Positions 53,532 to 62,197 of a DNA stretch of 64,000 nucleotides are shown in pieces; positions within the stretch are counted from its first letter, which is position 1; each line of letters begins with the position of its first letter. The stretch is taken from the NCBI RefSeq assembly GCF_008477545.1, contig NZ_VORA01000001.1:806001-870000 (forward strand), written 5' to 3'. The position numbers and the translations under genes are program-made. The notes below the pieces were generated by a model. That model was not told the origin of the DNA and made no database searches. It saw nothing but the letters and a program-made list of their open reading frames with translations. Source of the stretch: Roseibium aestuarii. GTDB lineage: Bacteria; Pseudomonadota; Alphaproteobacteria; Rhizobiales; Stappiaceae.

Positions 53532-54662
53532 ATGAGCGATCGAATTCTTGACTTCCTCCGCCGCCGCAAAAGCGATGGCCCCTGCGTGGTGGTTGACCTG
53601 GACATTGTGCGCGAGAACTACGCCGCCTTTGCCGGAGCCCTGCCCGACACCTCCGTCTTCTATGCGGCGAAGGCCAATCCGGCCCCTGAGATCCTGAACC
53701 TGCTCGCCGAGCTGGGCTCCTCCTTCGACTGCGCCTCCGTCGGCGAGATCGAAATGGTGCTCGCCACCGGCGCCGATGCTTCCCGCATTTCTTATGGCAA
53801 CACCATCAAGAAGGAACGTGACATTGCCCGCGCGTATGCCCTTGGAGTTCGTCTCTTCGCCGTGGACAGCGTCGAAGAAGTCGAAAAAATTGCCCGTGCC
53901 GCAGCCGGCGCCCGTGTCTTCTGCCGCGTTCTCTGCGACGGTGTTGGGGCCGAATGGCCGCTCTCCCGCAAGTTCGGCTGCGAACCGGCCATGGCGTCCG
54001 ACGTGCTTGAGCACGCCCACCGCCTCGGCCTCGAAGCCTATGGTGTCTCGTTCCATGTCGGCTCCCAGCAAGCCAACCTCGGCGCCTGGGACCTCGCGCT
54101 TGCCATGGCTGCCGACGTCTTCGGCGAAATGTCCCGACGCGGCATCGAGCTGAAGATGGTCAACATGGGGGGCGGGTTCCCGACCCGCTACCTCAAGGAC
54201 GTCCCCGGCGTGCCGAGCTATGGCGAGGCGATCTTCCAGTCGCTGACCCGCCATTTCGGCAACCGCCTGCCAGCCACCATCATCGAGCCGGGCCGCGGCA
54301 TGGTCGGCAATGCCGGCGTGATCGAGGCCGAAGTGGTGCTGATCTCCCGCAAGTCGGCGGAAGATCCGATCCGCTGGGTCTACCTGGATATCGGCAAGTT
54401 CCACGGTCTCGCCGAGACCATGGACGAGGCGATCCGCTATCCGATCCGCACCCCGAAGGACGGTGACCAGACCGCGCCCTGCGTTCTGGCCGGCCCGACC
54501 TGCGACAGTGTCGACGTGCTTTACGAGAAGACGCCCTACGAGCTGCCCCTGTCCCTCGCCATCGGCGACAAGGTGCTGATCGAGGCTTGCGGCGCCTACA
54601 CGACGACCTATTCCACCGTGGGCTTCAACGGCTTCGCGCCGCTCGCCTCCCATGTCATCTGA
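53532..54662 (+). CDS. Ornithine/lysine decarboxylase, fold type III
   Basis: A 376-residue PLP enzyme of the eukaryotic-type ODC family, making putrescine (or cadaverine). The PLP lysine is Lys47 in VFYAAKANPAPE. HVGSQQ, MGGGFPTRY and EPGRGMVGNAG bind the cofactor, and GPTCDSVD carries the catalytic Cys supplied to the partner subunit. The specificity loop FHGLAETMDEAIRYP fits ornithine, but many alphaproteobacterial members also use lysine. GGGAG lies 7 nt before ATG 53532. It is followed by an acetyltransferase gene, probably co-transcribed, and ends in a shared terminator. Confidence 0.93.
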   Translation: MSDRILDFLRRRKSDGPCVVVDLDIVRENYAAFAGALPDTSVFYAAKANPAPEILNLLAELGSSFDCASVGEIEMVLATGADASRISYGNTIKKERDIARAYALGVRLFAVDSVEEVEKIARAAAGARVFCRVLCDGVGAEWPLSRKFGCEPAMASDVLEHAHRLGLEAYGVSFHVGSQQANLGAWDLALAMAADVFGEMSRRGIELKMVNMGGGFPTRYLKDVPGVPSYGEAIFQSLTRHFGNRLPATIIEPGRGMVGNAGVIEAEVVLISRKSAEDPIRWVYLDIGKFHGLAETMDEAIRYPIRTPKDGDQTAPCVLAGPTCDSVDVLYEKTPYELPLSLAIGDKVLIEACGAYTTTYSTVGFNGFAPLASHVI

Positions 54663-54693
54663 GTTCCGCGCGAACTCTTCGGGACTGACGACA

Positions 54694-55245
54694 ATGATCG
54701 ATATCGTTGACGAAGCACCGACCCATGTCGGCGCCCGCGAGGCCCTGCTCGACCTCGCCTTTGGTCCGGACCGGTTTCTCAAGACCTCCGAACGTCTGCG
54801 CACCGGCCGTCTTCCGGCCTTCGCCTATGTGGCGCTGGACGACGAGGGCACTCTCGTCGGCACCGTGCGCCTGTGGCATGTCACCGACGAGGCCGGCCGC
54901 CCGGCCCTCCTGCTCGGCCCGCTTGCGGTCGATTCCAGCTGCCGGTCCCAGGCTGTCGGCGGCCGCCTGATGCGCCATGCGCTGAACCAGGCCGCTCTCG
55001 CCGGTCACGGCTGCGTGCTGCTTGTCGGCGATCTGCCCTATTACCAGCGTTTCGGCTTCGAGGCCGACCGCCTCGACGACGTCTGCCTGCCGGGCCCGGT
55101 GGATTACGCGCGCTTCCTGGCGCTCGAATTCCGCCCCGGCGTGGTGGCGGAGCTCTCCGGTTGCCTCCATGCCACCGGCGACATCGACTTCGGCGCCTGC
55201 ATGGTCGAAGACGATGCCTCCGACTGGGTCAAGATGGTCGCCTGA
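54694..55245 (+). CDS. GNAT N-acetyltransferase
   Basis: About 183 residues of GNAT fold. LLLGPLAVDSSCRSQAVGGRLMRHAL is the acetyl-CoA-binding motif A region, and YYQRFGFEA is the conserved end. Orthologues commonly follow the ornithine decarboxylase gene in this class and could acetylate a polyamine or amino acid; the substrate is unproven. ATG 54694 is used; an earlier ATG at 54652 would overlap the decarboxylase by 11 bp. Confidence 0.85.
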   Translation: MIDIVDEAPTHVGAREALLDLAFGPDRFLKTSERLRTGRLPAFAYVALDDEGTLVGTVRLWHVTDEAGRPALLLGPLAVDSSCRSQAVGGRLMRHALNQAALAGHGCVLLVGDLPYYQRFGFEADRLDDVCLPGPVDYARFLALEFRPGVVAELSGCLHATGDIDFGACMVEDDASDWVKMVA

Positions 55246-55276
55246 AGACGCGGCATAAGCTCCAGTTCAACGCAGA

Positions 55277-55317
55277 CAAGGGCTCCGCGACCGACCGGTC
55301 CGGAGCCCTTGCATTTT
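55277..55317 (+). terminator. Rho-independent terminator after the decarboxylase-acetyltransferase pair
   Basis: The stem CAAGGGCTCCG/CGGAGCCCTTG has a 12-nt loop and is followed by CATTTT. Confidence 0.8.
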
Positions 55318-55459
55318 GGCGGCGGGTTTTCGTCACTCTTCTCCATCCCACAAAGGGATCCATTTCGTCAGATGGGGTTGGTCCTCAACACCGAGTGGAT
55401 TTCTACCGAAAGCATAGCTATATTGTATTTCATCAGAAATCTCTGACTGGAGATCTGGG

Positions 55460-55837
55460 ATGCTTGAACCAAAGGAAGCCGTAGCGGTCGAGCCGGATGC
55501 TGTGGTCAGCAAGGCTGTGGTCCGCGCCGCCGTGAAACTGGGCTTGACCCAGGCAGCACTTGCCCGTGTGCTGGGACTTTCGGAAGCGTCCGTGTCACGG
55601 CTCTATCATGGTGAGTTGAAGCTCAGCGGTAAGGACAAGGCCTTCGAGCTGTCGCTGCTTCTCATTCGCCTGTTCCGCTCACTGGATGCATTGGTGGGAG
55701 GAGACGAGCGGGTGTTGCGCCGGTGGATGGAAACACCGAACACCGCCTTAGGGGGCGTCCCTCGGGATCTCATTGCCAAAATCTCCGGATTGACGAATGC
55801 CCTTGCCTATGTGGACAGTCGACGCGCTCGCCTCTGA
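55460..55837 (+). CDS. Xre/MbcA-ParS antitoxin
   Basis: A 125-residue antitoxin. The N-terminal helix-turn-helix is AAVKLGLTQAALARVLGLSEASVSRLYHG. The C-terminal MbcA/ParS toxin-binding domain shows RLFRSLDALVGGDERVLRRWMETPNTALGGVPRDLI. GGAGA precedes the ATG. The upstream 60 bp are AT-rich with TAGCTATATTGTA, likely promoter and operator. Its 3' end overlaps the toxin gene by 41 bp. Confidence 0.93.
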   Translation: MLEPKEAVAVEPDAVVSKAVVRAAVKLGLTQAALARVLGLSEASVSRLYHGELKLSGKDKAFELSLLLIRLFRSLDALVGGDERVLRRWMETPNTALGGVPRDLIAKISGLTNALAYVDSRRARL

Positions 55838-56573
55838 GCTTTCCCCGTATGAGGGATCGGGCTGGCGTGTCGTGGAGGCTCAGCACAGGGTCTCTACCCT
55901 CAAGCTCGTGGATGATCTTGAGGAACAGGCACTGCTGGAGGGGCTGCTGGAGGCCAGCAAGCCTCCGGTTCCGGCTGACTGTTCAGGGCTGAACTACCTT
56001 CTGTCCACTCCGTTTCGCTATGACGCGCCATACCCCCACGGATCACGATTTCGCCGGGCCGGTTTTACCGAGGGCGTCTTCTATGCGTCCGAGAATCTCC
56101 GAACGGCCTTCGCAGAAACAGCCTTCTACCGCCTTCTCTTCTTTCATGACGCTCCCGGTCTGCCATGGCCGGTCAATCCACAGGAGCTGACGGCGTTTCG
56201 GGTTGAGATTGCCACTTCCTCGGCCCTTGATCTGACGGTATCGCCCCTGGCCGGGAGCAGGTCTGAGTGGACGGACCTCACCGACTATTCTTCGACACAG
56301 GATCTTGCGGAAAAGGCGCGCGGGGCAGGAAGCCAGGTGATCCGCTATGAATCCGTCCGGGACCCTGCGCAGGGTGCAAACCTTGCTGTCCTTGCTTGTG
56401 CCGCCTTCGCAAGGCCTGCACCGACGGACCGTCAGAGTTGGCGTCTGCATCTTTCTGCTGCCGGTGTGATCGCCTTCTCCGATCATGGGGCTGAGAATTA
56501 TGCCTTCGGGCAGGATAGCTTCGCCGCCGATCCGCGGCTTTCAGACTTCCAATGGGAGAGGCCCGAGGTCTGA
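55797..56573 (+). CDS. RES-domain toxin
   Basis: A 258-residue RES-family toxin, a type II system that depletes NAD+. Key residues lie in FRRAGFTEGVFYASENLRTAFAET (the Arg, the Tyr and Glu region) and later RYESVRDPAQGANLAVL with the Ser/Arg part of the R-E-S triad. It is translationally linked with the Xre antitoxin in the order antitoxin-toxin. ATG 55797 gives the overlap; ATG 55809 is an alternative. At 258 residues it is on the longer side for the family, with a polar N terminus of about 70. Confidence 0.9.
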   Translation: MPLPMWTVDALASELSPYEGSGWRVVEAQHRVSTLKLVDDLEEQALLEGLLEASKPPVPADCSGLNYLLSTPFRYDAPYPHGSRFRRAGFTEGVFYASENLRTAFAETAFYRLLFFHDAPGLPWPVNPQELTAFRVEIATSSALDLTVSPLAGSRSEWTDLTDYSSTQDLAEKARGAGSQVIRYESVRDPAQGANLAVLACAAFARPAPTDRQSWRLHLSAAGVIAFSDHGAENYAFGQDSFAADPRLSDFQWERPEV

Positions 56574-56605
56574 GCCTCACCGCCTTTCTCGTCCCCTGAA
56601 CGCAA

Positions 56606-56629
56606 GAGGGGCAGCCGAAGCCGCCCCTC
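56606..56629. terminator. Hairpin between convergent RES and SulP genes
   Basis: GAGGGGC/GCCCCTC stem with an inner GC pair and 10-nt spacer. The T run is absent on both strands, so terminator activity is uncertain. Confidence 0.35.
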
Positions 56630-56652
56630 ATGATCGTCCATACGCCGGTCCC

Positions 56653-58254
56653 TCAGCCCTTGGCGGGCGTCGGGCCGTCGAGTTTCGAGCCATCCAGTTT
56701 CTGGCCGTCGAACTTGTGGCCATAGTCCACGGCGACCTCGTAATCCGGGTCTTCCAGAACTGAGACCTCGACCAGGCTGCCGGCCTTGTCCAGCAGGCGC
56801 TGGCAGTCCTTGGACAGGTGGCGCAGATGCAGGCGCTTGCCGGCGGCCTCGTATTTGGAGGCGAGCGAGTCGATGGCTTCCAGTCCCGAATGATCCACCA
56901 CCCGACTGTCGATGAAGTCGATCACCACGTCTTCCGGGTCGTTGTCGACGTCGAAGAGATCGGCAAAGCCGGAAGTGGAGCCGAAGAACAGCGGTCCCGA
57001 CAAACGATAGACCTTCCAGCCCTCCTTGGAGGTGCCGATGCGGGCACTGATGCGCGCCGCAGCGTTCCAGGCATAGGTCAGCGCCGAGATGATCACGCCT
57101 ACGACCACTGCCACGGCGAGATCCGAATAGACCGTCACGCAGGTCACGATCACGATCACCAGCGCGTCGGTGAGCGGGATCTTGTGCATGATCTTCAGGC
57201 TGGCCCAGGCGAAGGTGCCGATCACAACCATGAACATCACGCCGACCAGGGCGGCCACCGGGATGCGCTCGATCAGCGGCGAGGCGAAGAGGATGAAGGA
57301 CAGCAGGAAGAGCGCGGCGACGATGCCGGAAATGCGGGTGCGCGCACCCGACTTCACGTTGATCATCGACTGGCCGATCATGGCGCAGCCGCCCATGCCG
57401 CCGAAGAAGCCGGTCACCACATTGGCAATGCCTTGTGCCATGCATTCCTTCGAGGCGCCCCCCTTGGTGCCGGTCATGTCGGAGACCAGGTTCAGGGTCA
57501 GCAGGCTTTCGATCAGGCCGATGGCCGACAGGATCACCGCATAGGGCAGGATGATCTCGACGGTTTCCCAGGTCAGCGGCACCATGGGAATGTGAAATTC
57601 CGGCAGGCCGCCTGCGATGGAGGCCAGGTCACCCACCGACCTTGTGTCGATGCCCAGACCCAGCACCAGGGCCGAGCAGACGAGGATGCCGGCTAGCGGT
57701 GCGGGGAAGGCGGTGGTCACCTTCGGCAAGAGCCAGATCACCGCCATGGTCATGGCGACCAGCGCCAGCATGACGAAGAGGTCGGCGCCTGCGAGCCACG
57801 AGCCGTCCGCCAGCTTGAACTGGCCGAGCTGGGCCAGGAAGATGACGATGGCCAGACCGTTGACGAAGCCGAGCATCACCGGATGGGGCACCATGCGGAT
57901 GAACTTGCCCCAGCGCAGCACGCCCACGCCGATCTGGATCAGCCCCATGAGCACCACGGTGGCGAAGAGATATTCCACCCCGTGCTGGGCAACCAGCGTC
58001 ACCATGACCACGGCCAGCGCCCCGGTGGCGCCCGAGATCATGCCCGGCCGACCGCCGAGGCAGGCGGTGATGATGCCGATGAAGAAGGCGGCGTAGAGGC
58101 CCACCAGCGGATTGACCCCGGCCACGAAGGCAAAGGCGACCGCCTCGGGAACGAGGGCGAGCGCCACGGTCAGACCGGCCAGCAGCTCGGTCTTGATCCG
58201 CGACGGGGTGAGTTGAACGGAAACAGGCGCAAGCGCCTCGGCACGTCCGGACAA
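56653..58254 (-). CDS. SulP-family anion transporter with STAS domain
   Basis: A 533-residue transporter with about 12 helices. SulP landmarks are LLAGLTVALALVPEAVAFAFVAGVNPLVGLYAAF and GGRPGMISGATGALAVVM at the N terminus. A cytosolic STAS domain (VYRLSGPLFFGSTSGFADLF and VIDFIDSRVVDHSGLEAIDSL) ends it. It probably carries bicarbonate or sulfate with Na+. The best start is TTG 58254 (GGAGA 5 nt upstream); TTG 58266 is an alternative. The KLDG-repeat tail (KFDGQKLDGSKLDG) is unusual. Confidence 0.9.
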   Translation of the reverse strand: MSGRAEALAPVSVQLTPSRIKTELLAGLTVALALVPEAVAFAFVAGVNPLVGLYAAFFIGIITACLGGRPGMISGATGALAVVMVTLVAQHGVEYLFATVVLMGLIQIGVGVLRWGKFIRMVPHPVMLGFVNGLAIVIFLAQLGQFKLADGSWLAGADLFVMLALVAMTMAVIWLLPKVTTAFPAPLAGILVCSALVLGLGIDTRSVGDLASIAGGLPEFHIPMVPLTWETVEIILPYAVILSAIGLIESLLTLNLVSDMTGTKGGASKECMAQGIANVVTGFFGGMGGCAMIGQSMINVKSGARTRISGIVAALFLLSFILFASPLIERIPVAALVGVMFMVVIGTFAWASLKIMHKIPLTDALVIVIVTCVTVYSDLAVAVVVGVIISALTYAWNAAARISARIGTSKEGWKVYRLSGPLFFGSTSGFADLFDVDNDPEDVVIDFIDSRVVDHSGLEAIDSLASKYEAAGKRLHLRHLSKDCQRLLDKAGSLVEVSVLEDPDYEVAVDYGHKFDGQKLDGSKLDGPTPAKG

Positions 58255-58444
58255 GGATGTCTCCAATTTGTCTGGCGTCGAAATGACTGGGATTGAGGTT
58301 GCAAGGTCTGCCGCTTCGCCAAACGGGAGGGGCGCACGACGCAGACCTTTTCGCGGAACTGGCCGTGTTTTAGCCGCATTTGACCCGCGCGGCAACCGCA
58401 GGCCCGGAGGGTCCGGCTCATCGAGCGCCGTCCGGCCCTGCGGG

Positions 58445-58645
58445 CTACCGGCTGGCAGGGCGACAGAGGCGCCGGCGCCATCTGCGCCAGGCTCGAATTC
58501 CGGCACCTAGCAGCCAGCGTTTCCTTCGGACGCGGGCCGCAGCTGCCATCCGCTGTTCGATGATCTCGGCCTCCGTCAGTGTGGTGTCGTTCCAGGGAGG
58601 GTGATACCGAAGGTCCGGATGGAGCCGGGATGGCTGGACATGCAT
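58445..58645 (-). CDS. Small basic protein divergent from LysR gene
   Basis: A 66-residue product with AAAGGA 6 nt before ATG 58645. The N terminus is polar (HPDLRYHPPWNDTTLTEAE) and the C-terminal half very rich in Arg and Trp (RVRRKRWLLGAGIRAWRRWRRR). I do not recognise the family. It is divergent from a LysR regulator 93 bp away, a common regulator-target arrangement. Confidence 0.55.
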   Translation of the reverse strand: MHVQPSRLHPDLRYHPPWNDTTLTEAEIIEQRMAAAARVRRKRWLLGAGIRAWRRWRRRLCRPASR

Positions 58646-58738
58646 CGTCAGTCCTTTCATTTTTAACGTGATAAGCTCAATGTGCACCGAACCCGAAGCC
58701 GCGTTTAAGTTGGTAAGGTCGAAGGGCGTGTTTCAAGA

Positions 58739-59590
58739 ATGAAACGAAGACTCTCCCTGGATGACGCATCTCTCTTTCTGGCCGTTGCCGATGCCGGAGG
58801 GCTTGCGGGCGCGGCGCGCAGGACCGGTGTCAGCGTGCCAACCCTGGGTCGCCGCATGGGCGAACTGGAAAGGGTTCTCGGTGAGAAACTCTTCCAGCGT
58901 GGAGCACGGGGTTACAGTCTGACGGCGCGCGGACGTCAGTTTCTGGCGGAAGCAGAGGACTTGCGGCGGCTTTCGGCCCGCCTGGGGAGCTTTGCGCAGC
59001 AGGACCGGCAGGTGAGGGTGCGGGTGACCACGGGACACTGGACCGCTCGGTTTCTCGTGGATGCGATCAAGAGCTACTGGTCGCCGGACGCCACCTGGGT
59101 GCCCGAATTTGTCGAGGGGGTGCGCACCGTGGATATTGCCCGCCGGGAGGCCGATATCGGAATCCGCAGCCGCCGGCCGGATCAGCCCTGGCTTGCGGGG
59201 CGACAGACCCATGTGCTGAATTTCGCCGAATTCGCTGTCTCACCTGATATCGCCGGTTATGTCTTGAGATCGGAAAGCGGCAACGAGACGCCGGCCGGCA
59301 GCGAGCGATGGGTTTTGGACAACCGCTCGGACGCGATCGTCACCACGGCCAGCAGCGCCCGCTTGGCTGCCGATCTGGCGCTGGCGGGCGTCGGCCGTAT
59401 CGTGCTGCCGGTTTTCGCCGGAGCGAGCCTCCCCGGGCTGCAGCAAGTCGGTCCCGTCATCGACGAGCTGACCCGCGGGGAGTGGCTTGTCTGCCATCAT
59501 GACGGGCGTCACGATCCACCGGTTCGTGCCGCACTGGATGCCATTGCCGCTATTCTGACCGACCGTCGCCTTCGGCCTTCTTCAGTGTGA
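58739..59590 (+). CDS. LysR-family transcriptional regulator
   Basis: A 283-residue regulator. The N-terminal helix-turn-helix is SLFLAVADAGGLAGAARRTGVSVPTLGRRMGELERVLGEKLFQRG. The substrate-binding half is typical in length. It likely controls the small divergent gene at 58445. The effector is unknown. Confidence 0.92.
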   Translation: MKRRLSLDDASLFLAVADAGGLAGAARRTGVSVPTLGRRMGELERVLGEKLFQRGARGYSLTARGRQFLAEAEDLRRLSARLGSFAQQDRQVRVRVTTGHWTARFLVDAIKSYWSPDATWVPEFVEGVRTVDIARREADIGIRSRRPDQPWLAGRQTHVLNFAEFAVSPDIAGYVLRSESGNETPAGSERWVLDNRSDAIVTTASSARLAADLALAGVGRIVLPVFAGASLPGLQQVGPVIDELTRGEWLVCHHDGRHDPPVRAALDAIAAILTDRRLRPSSV

Positions 59591-59725
59591 CGAGCGAAAG
59601 CATTTCCCATCCCTGAGCCAGCTTGGGAAAAACGATCTCGACGCCGACCATGCGGAGGGCTAGAAGTCGGTTTCAACATGCGTTTTCCCTGAAAGGCGGA
59701 GCCTGCTTCGCCGCTGGAGCCTCCC

Positions 59726-60952
59726 TTGAAGCCGACCAATCCCGTCTTTACCGGTCTGGAAACCACCATCTTCGAGACCATGTCCCGTCTGGCCATGGCC
59801 CATGGCGCGGTCAATCTCGGCCAGGGCTTTCCCGATGTGGACGGGCCGGAGGATATCCGCCAGGAAGCCGCACGCGGCCTGATCGACGGGCCGAACCAGT
59901 ACCCGCCCATGCTCGGCGTCCCGGCCCTGCGCCAGGCGGTGGCCGAGGCGAACAAGCGCTTCTACGGGCTCGACGTCGACTGGCAGACCCAGGTGATCGT
60001 AACCTCGGGCGCAACGGAAGCTCTGGCCGACTGCATCTTCGCTCTCGTCCAGCCGGGCGACGAGGTGATCCTCATCGAGCCGCTCTATGACTGCTACCTG
60101 CCGCTGGTCCAGCGGGCGGGCGGCACCCCGGTGCGCCTGCGGGTGACGCCGCCGGAGTGGAAGCTGGATCTCGACGCGCTCGCGGCGGCCTTCACCCCGA
60201 AGACCAAGGCCGTCCTGCTCAACAACCCCATGAACCCGGCCGCCAAGGTCTTCTCCGACGAGGAGCTGTCCGAGCTGGCGCGGCTCTGTGTCGAACATGA
60301 CGTCTATGCCATCTGCGACGAGGTCTACGAGCATCTGGTCTTTGAAGGCCTGAAGCATCGCCCGCTCATGACCTATCCGGGCATGGACACCCGCACCCTG
60401 CGCATCGGATCGGCCGGCAAGACCTTCTCGCTCACCGGCTGGAAGATCGGCTACATCACCGGGGCACCGAACCTGATCGAGCCGGTGGCCAAGGCCCATC
60501 AGTTCGTCACCTTCACCACGCCGCCCAACCTGCAGCGCGCCGTGGCCTTTGGTCTCGCCAAGGACGACAGCTATTACGACTGGCTGGCGGGCGATCTCCA
60601 GTCCAAGCGCGACCGCATGGGCAACGGCCTGCGGGCGCTCGGTTTCAACGTGCTGCCCTGTGATGCGACCTATTTCCTCACCGTCGACATCTCCGACATG
60701 GGGCTGGGCGCAACGGACGTGGAGGTCTGCCGTCGGCTGGTGGAAGAGGCCGGTGTCGCCACCGTGCCCGTTTCCGCCTTCTACGGGGCGGATGCCCCGG
60801 TCAACTTCATCCGCTTCTGCTTCTGCAAGCAGGATCACGTGCTGGAAGAGGCCATCGCCCGTCTGGCCGTCTGGCTGCAGCATCCCGAACAGCGACAGGC
60901 TCAGGCCCAGATGATGGCTGCCGCCCAGGCGCGCGGCCAGATGCAGGGCTGA
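59726..60952 (+). CDS. Class I/II pyridoxal-phosphate aminotransferase
   Basis: A 408-residue fold-type I aminotransferase. VNLGQGFPDVDGPEDIRQ binds substrate near the start. VTSGATEALADCIFAL, NNPMNPAAKVFSDEEL and SAGKTFSLTGWKIGY (PLP lysine) are in order. The set resembles the YbdL/kynurenine aminotransferase group, which uses aromatic or sulfur amino acids. The start is TTG 59726 with TGGAG upstream. It is followed by asparaginase and DDAH genes, suggesting amino-acid scavenging. Confidence 0.9.
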   Translation: MKPTNPVFTGLETTIFETMSRLAMAHGAVNLGQGFPDVDGPEDIRQEAARGLIDGPNQYPPMLGVPALRQAVAEANKRFYGLDVDWQTQVIVTSGATEALADCIFALVQPGDEVILIEPLYDCYLPLVQRAGGTPVRLRVTPPEWKLDLDALAAAFTPKTKAVLLNNPMNPAAKVFSDEELSELARLCVEHDVYAICDEVYEHLVFEGLKHRPLMTYPGMDTRTLRIGSAGKTFSLTGWKIGYITGAPNLIEPVAKAHQFVTFTTPPNLQRAVAFGLAKDDSYYDWLAGDLQSKRDRMGNGLRALGFNVLPCDATYFLTVDISDMGLGATDVEVCRRLVEEAGVATVPVSAFYGADAPVNFIRFCFCKQDHVLEEAIARLAVWLQHPEQRQAQAQMMAAAQARGQMQG

Positions 60953-61009
60953 AGCACGGGCCGATCCTGACCGGTAGCATTGCGCCGGTCGCAATTCCCT
61001 TCGGAAAAC

Positions 61010-61037
61010 CCTCGGGCAGTCTTGCCGCCCGGGGCTT
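61010..61037 (+). terminator. Weak terminator-like hairpin after the aminotransferase
   Basis: CCTCGGGC pairs with GCCCGGGG (one G-T), followed by CTTTGCCTTT. The interrupted T tract lowers confidence. Confidence 0.35.
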
Positions 61038-61117
61038 TGCCTTTCTAAATGACCCCCACGCGCCTTGCCCCCTTCGGGCCGGGCCCTTTCACTGTTTCAG
61101 GAACGAAGGGACGAACA

Positions 61118-62161
61118 ATGTCCGACACTGTCACGGCGCCCATCACCGTCGAAGTCACCCGTGGCGATCTGGTGGAAAGCTTCCACCGGGGCCTCGTCTC
61201 CGTGGTCAACGCCCAGGGCGAGGAAGTCTGCGCCATCGGCGACACCTCGACCCGCGTCTTCCCCCGTTCCGCCATCAAGGTGCTTCAGGCCCTGCCGCTG
61301 GTCGAAAGCGGCGCGGCCGATGCGCTGGATCTCGATGACGCCGAGCTGGCGCTGGCCTGCGCCTCCCACAACGGCGAGGACACCCATGTGAAGACCGCAA
61401 GGGTCATGCTGATCAAGGCGGGCCTGAGCGTCGAGGACATGGAGTGCGGCAGCCATTGGCCCAAGCGCATGGAAGACATCGCGGCCCTCGTGCGGGCCGA
61501 GGAGGAACCGAGCGCCCTGCACAACAACTGCTCCGGCAAGCACGCCGGCTTCCTCGGTCTGGCCCGCGCCCTCGGCGCCCCGACCAAGGGCTACGTGCTG
61601 CCCGAACATCCGGTGCAGCAGGAGATCAAGGCCGTAATCGAGGCCTTCACCTGCGAGGAAGTCACCACCGATGTCTGCGGCACCGATGGCTGCTCGATCC
61701 CGACCTATGCGGTGCCGCTGAAGGCCTGGGCCCGCGCCTTCGCCATCTTCGGCACGGGCGAGGGGCTGGACGAAGATCGTCTCGCCGCCTGCGACAAGCT
61801 CTATGAGGCCTGCGTCAGCGAACCCTTCATGGTGGCCGGCACCGACCGCTTCTGCTCCGACGTGATGGCGGCCTTCGAGGGCCGTGTCTTCGTCAAGACC
61901 GGAGCCGAGGGCGTCTTCTGCGCCGCGATCCCCGAGCTGGAGCTGGGCATCGCCCTGAAGGCGGAAGACGGAGCCAACCGCGCCGCCGAAAGCATGATGG
62001 GCGCGCTGCTGGAGGTCCTGATGCAGGACCGCAACGACGAACAGTCGAAGGTGCTCCAGCGCTACACCAATCCTCCCGTTCTGACCCGTCGCGACGTGAC
62101 TGCGGGCGAGGTGCGCCCGGCGGCCGATTTCGTCGCCGACCTCTACGCCCAGCTCTCCTGA
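61118..62161 (+). CDS. Rhizobial-type L-asparaginase (Asparaginase II family)
   Basis: A 347-residue enzyme hydrolysing L-asparagine, unrelated to E. coli AnsB. The family's Ser-x-x-Lys pair is in FPRSAIKVLQ (Ser51, Lys54). Zinc and catalytic Cys lie in HNNCSGKHAGF and CGTDGCSIPTY. These match Rhizobium etli ReAIV/ReAV-type enzymes. ATG 61118 follows AAGGGA. 36 bp separate it from the DDAH gene, likely co-transcribed. Confidence 0.92.
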   Translation: MSDTVTAPITVEVTRGDLVESFHRGLVSVVNAQGEEVCAIGDTSTRVFPRSAIKVLQALPLVESGAADALDLDDAELALACASHNGEDTHVKTARVMLIKAGLSVEDMECGSHWPKRMEDIAALVRAEEEPSALHNNCSGKHAGFLGLARALGAPTKGYVLPEHPVQQEIKAVIEAFTCEEVTTDVCGTDGCSIPTYAVPLKAWARAFAIFGTGEGLDEDRLAACDKLYEACVSEPFMVAGTDRFCSDVMAAFEGRVFVKTGAEGVFCAAIPELELGIALKAEDGANRAAESMMGALLEVLMQDRNDEQSKVLQRYTNPPVLTRRDVTAGEVRPAADFVADLYAQLS

Positions 62162-62197
62162 GACCGGACGCAAGCCGAAAGACGAGAGGCAGCATTC

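Noticed and set aside
52865-53605. 246-codon minus-strand frame in the decarboxylase leader
   Set aside because: No domain, Arg/Ser-rich, runs into the decarboxylase gene; kept as non-coding.
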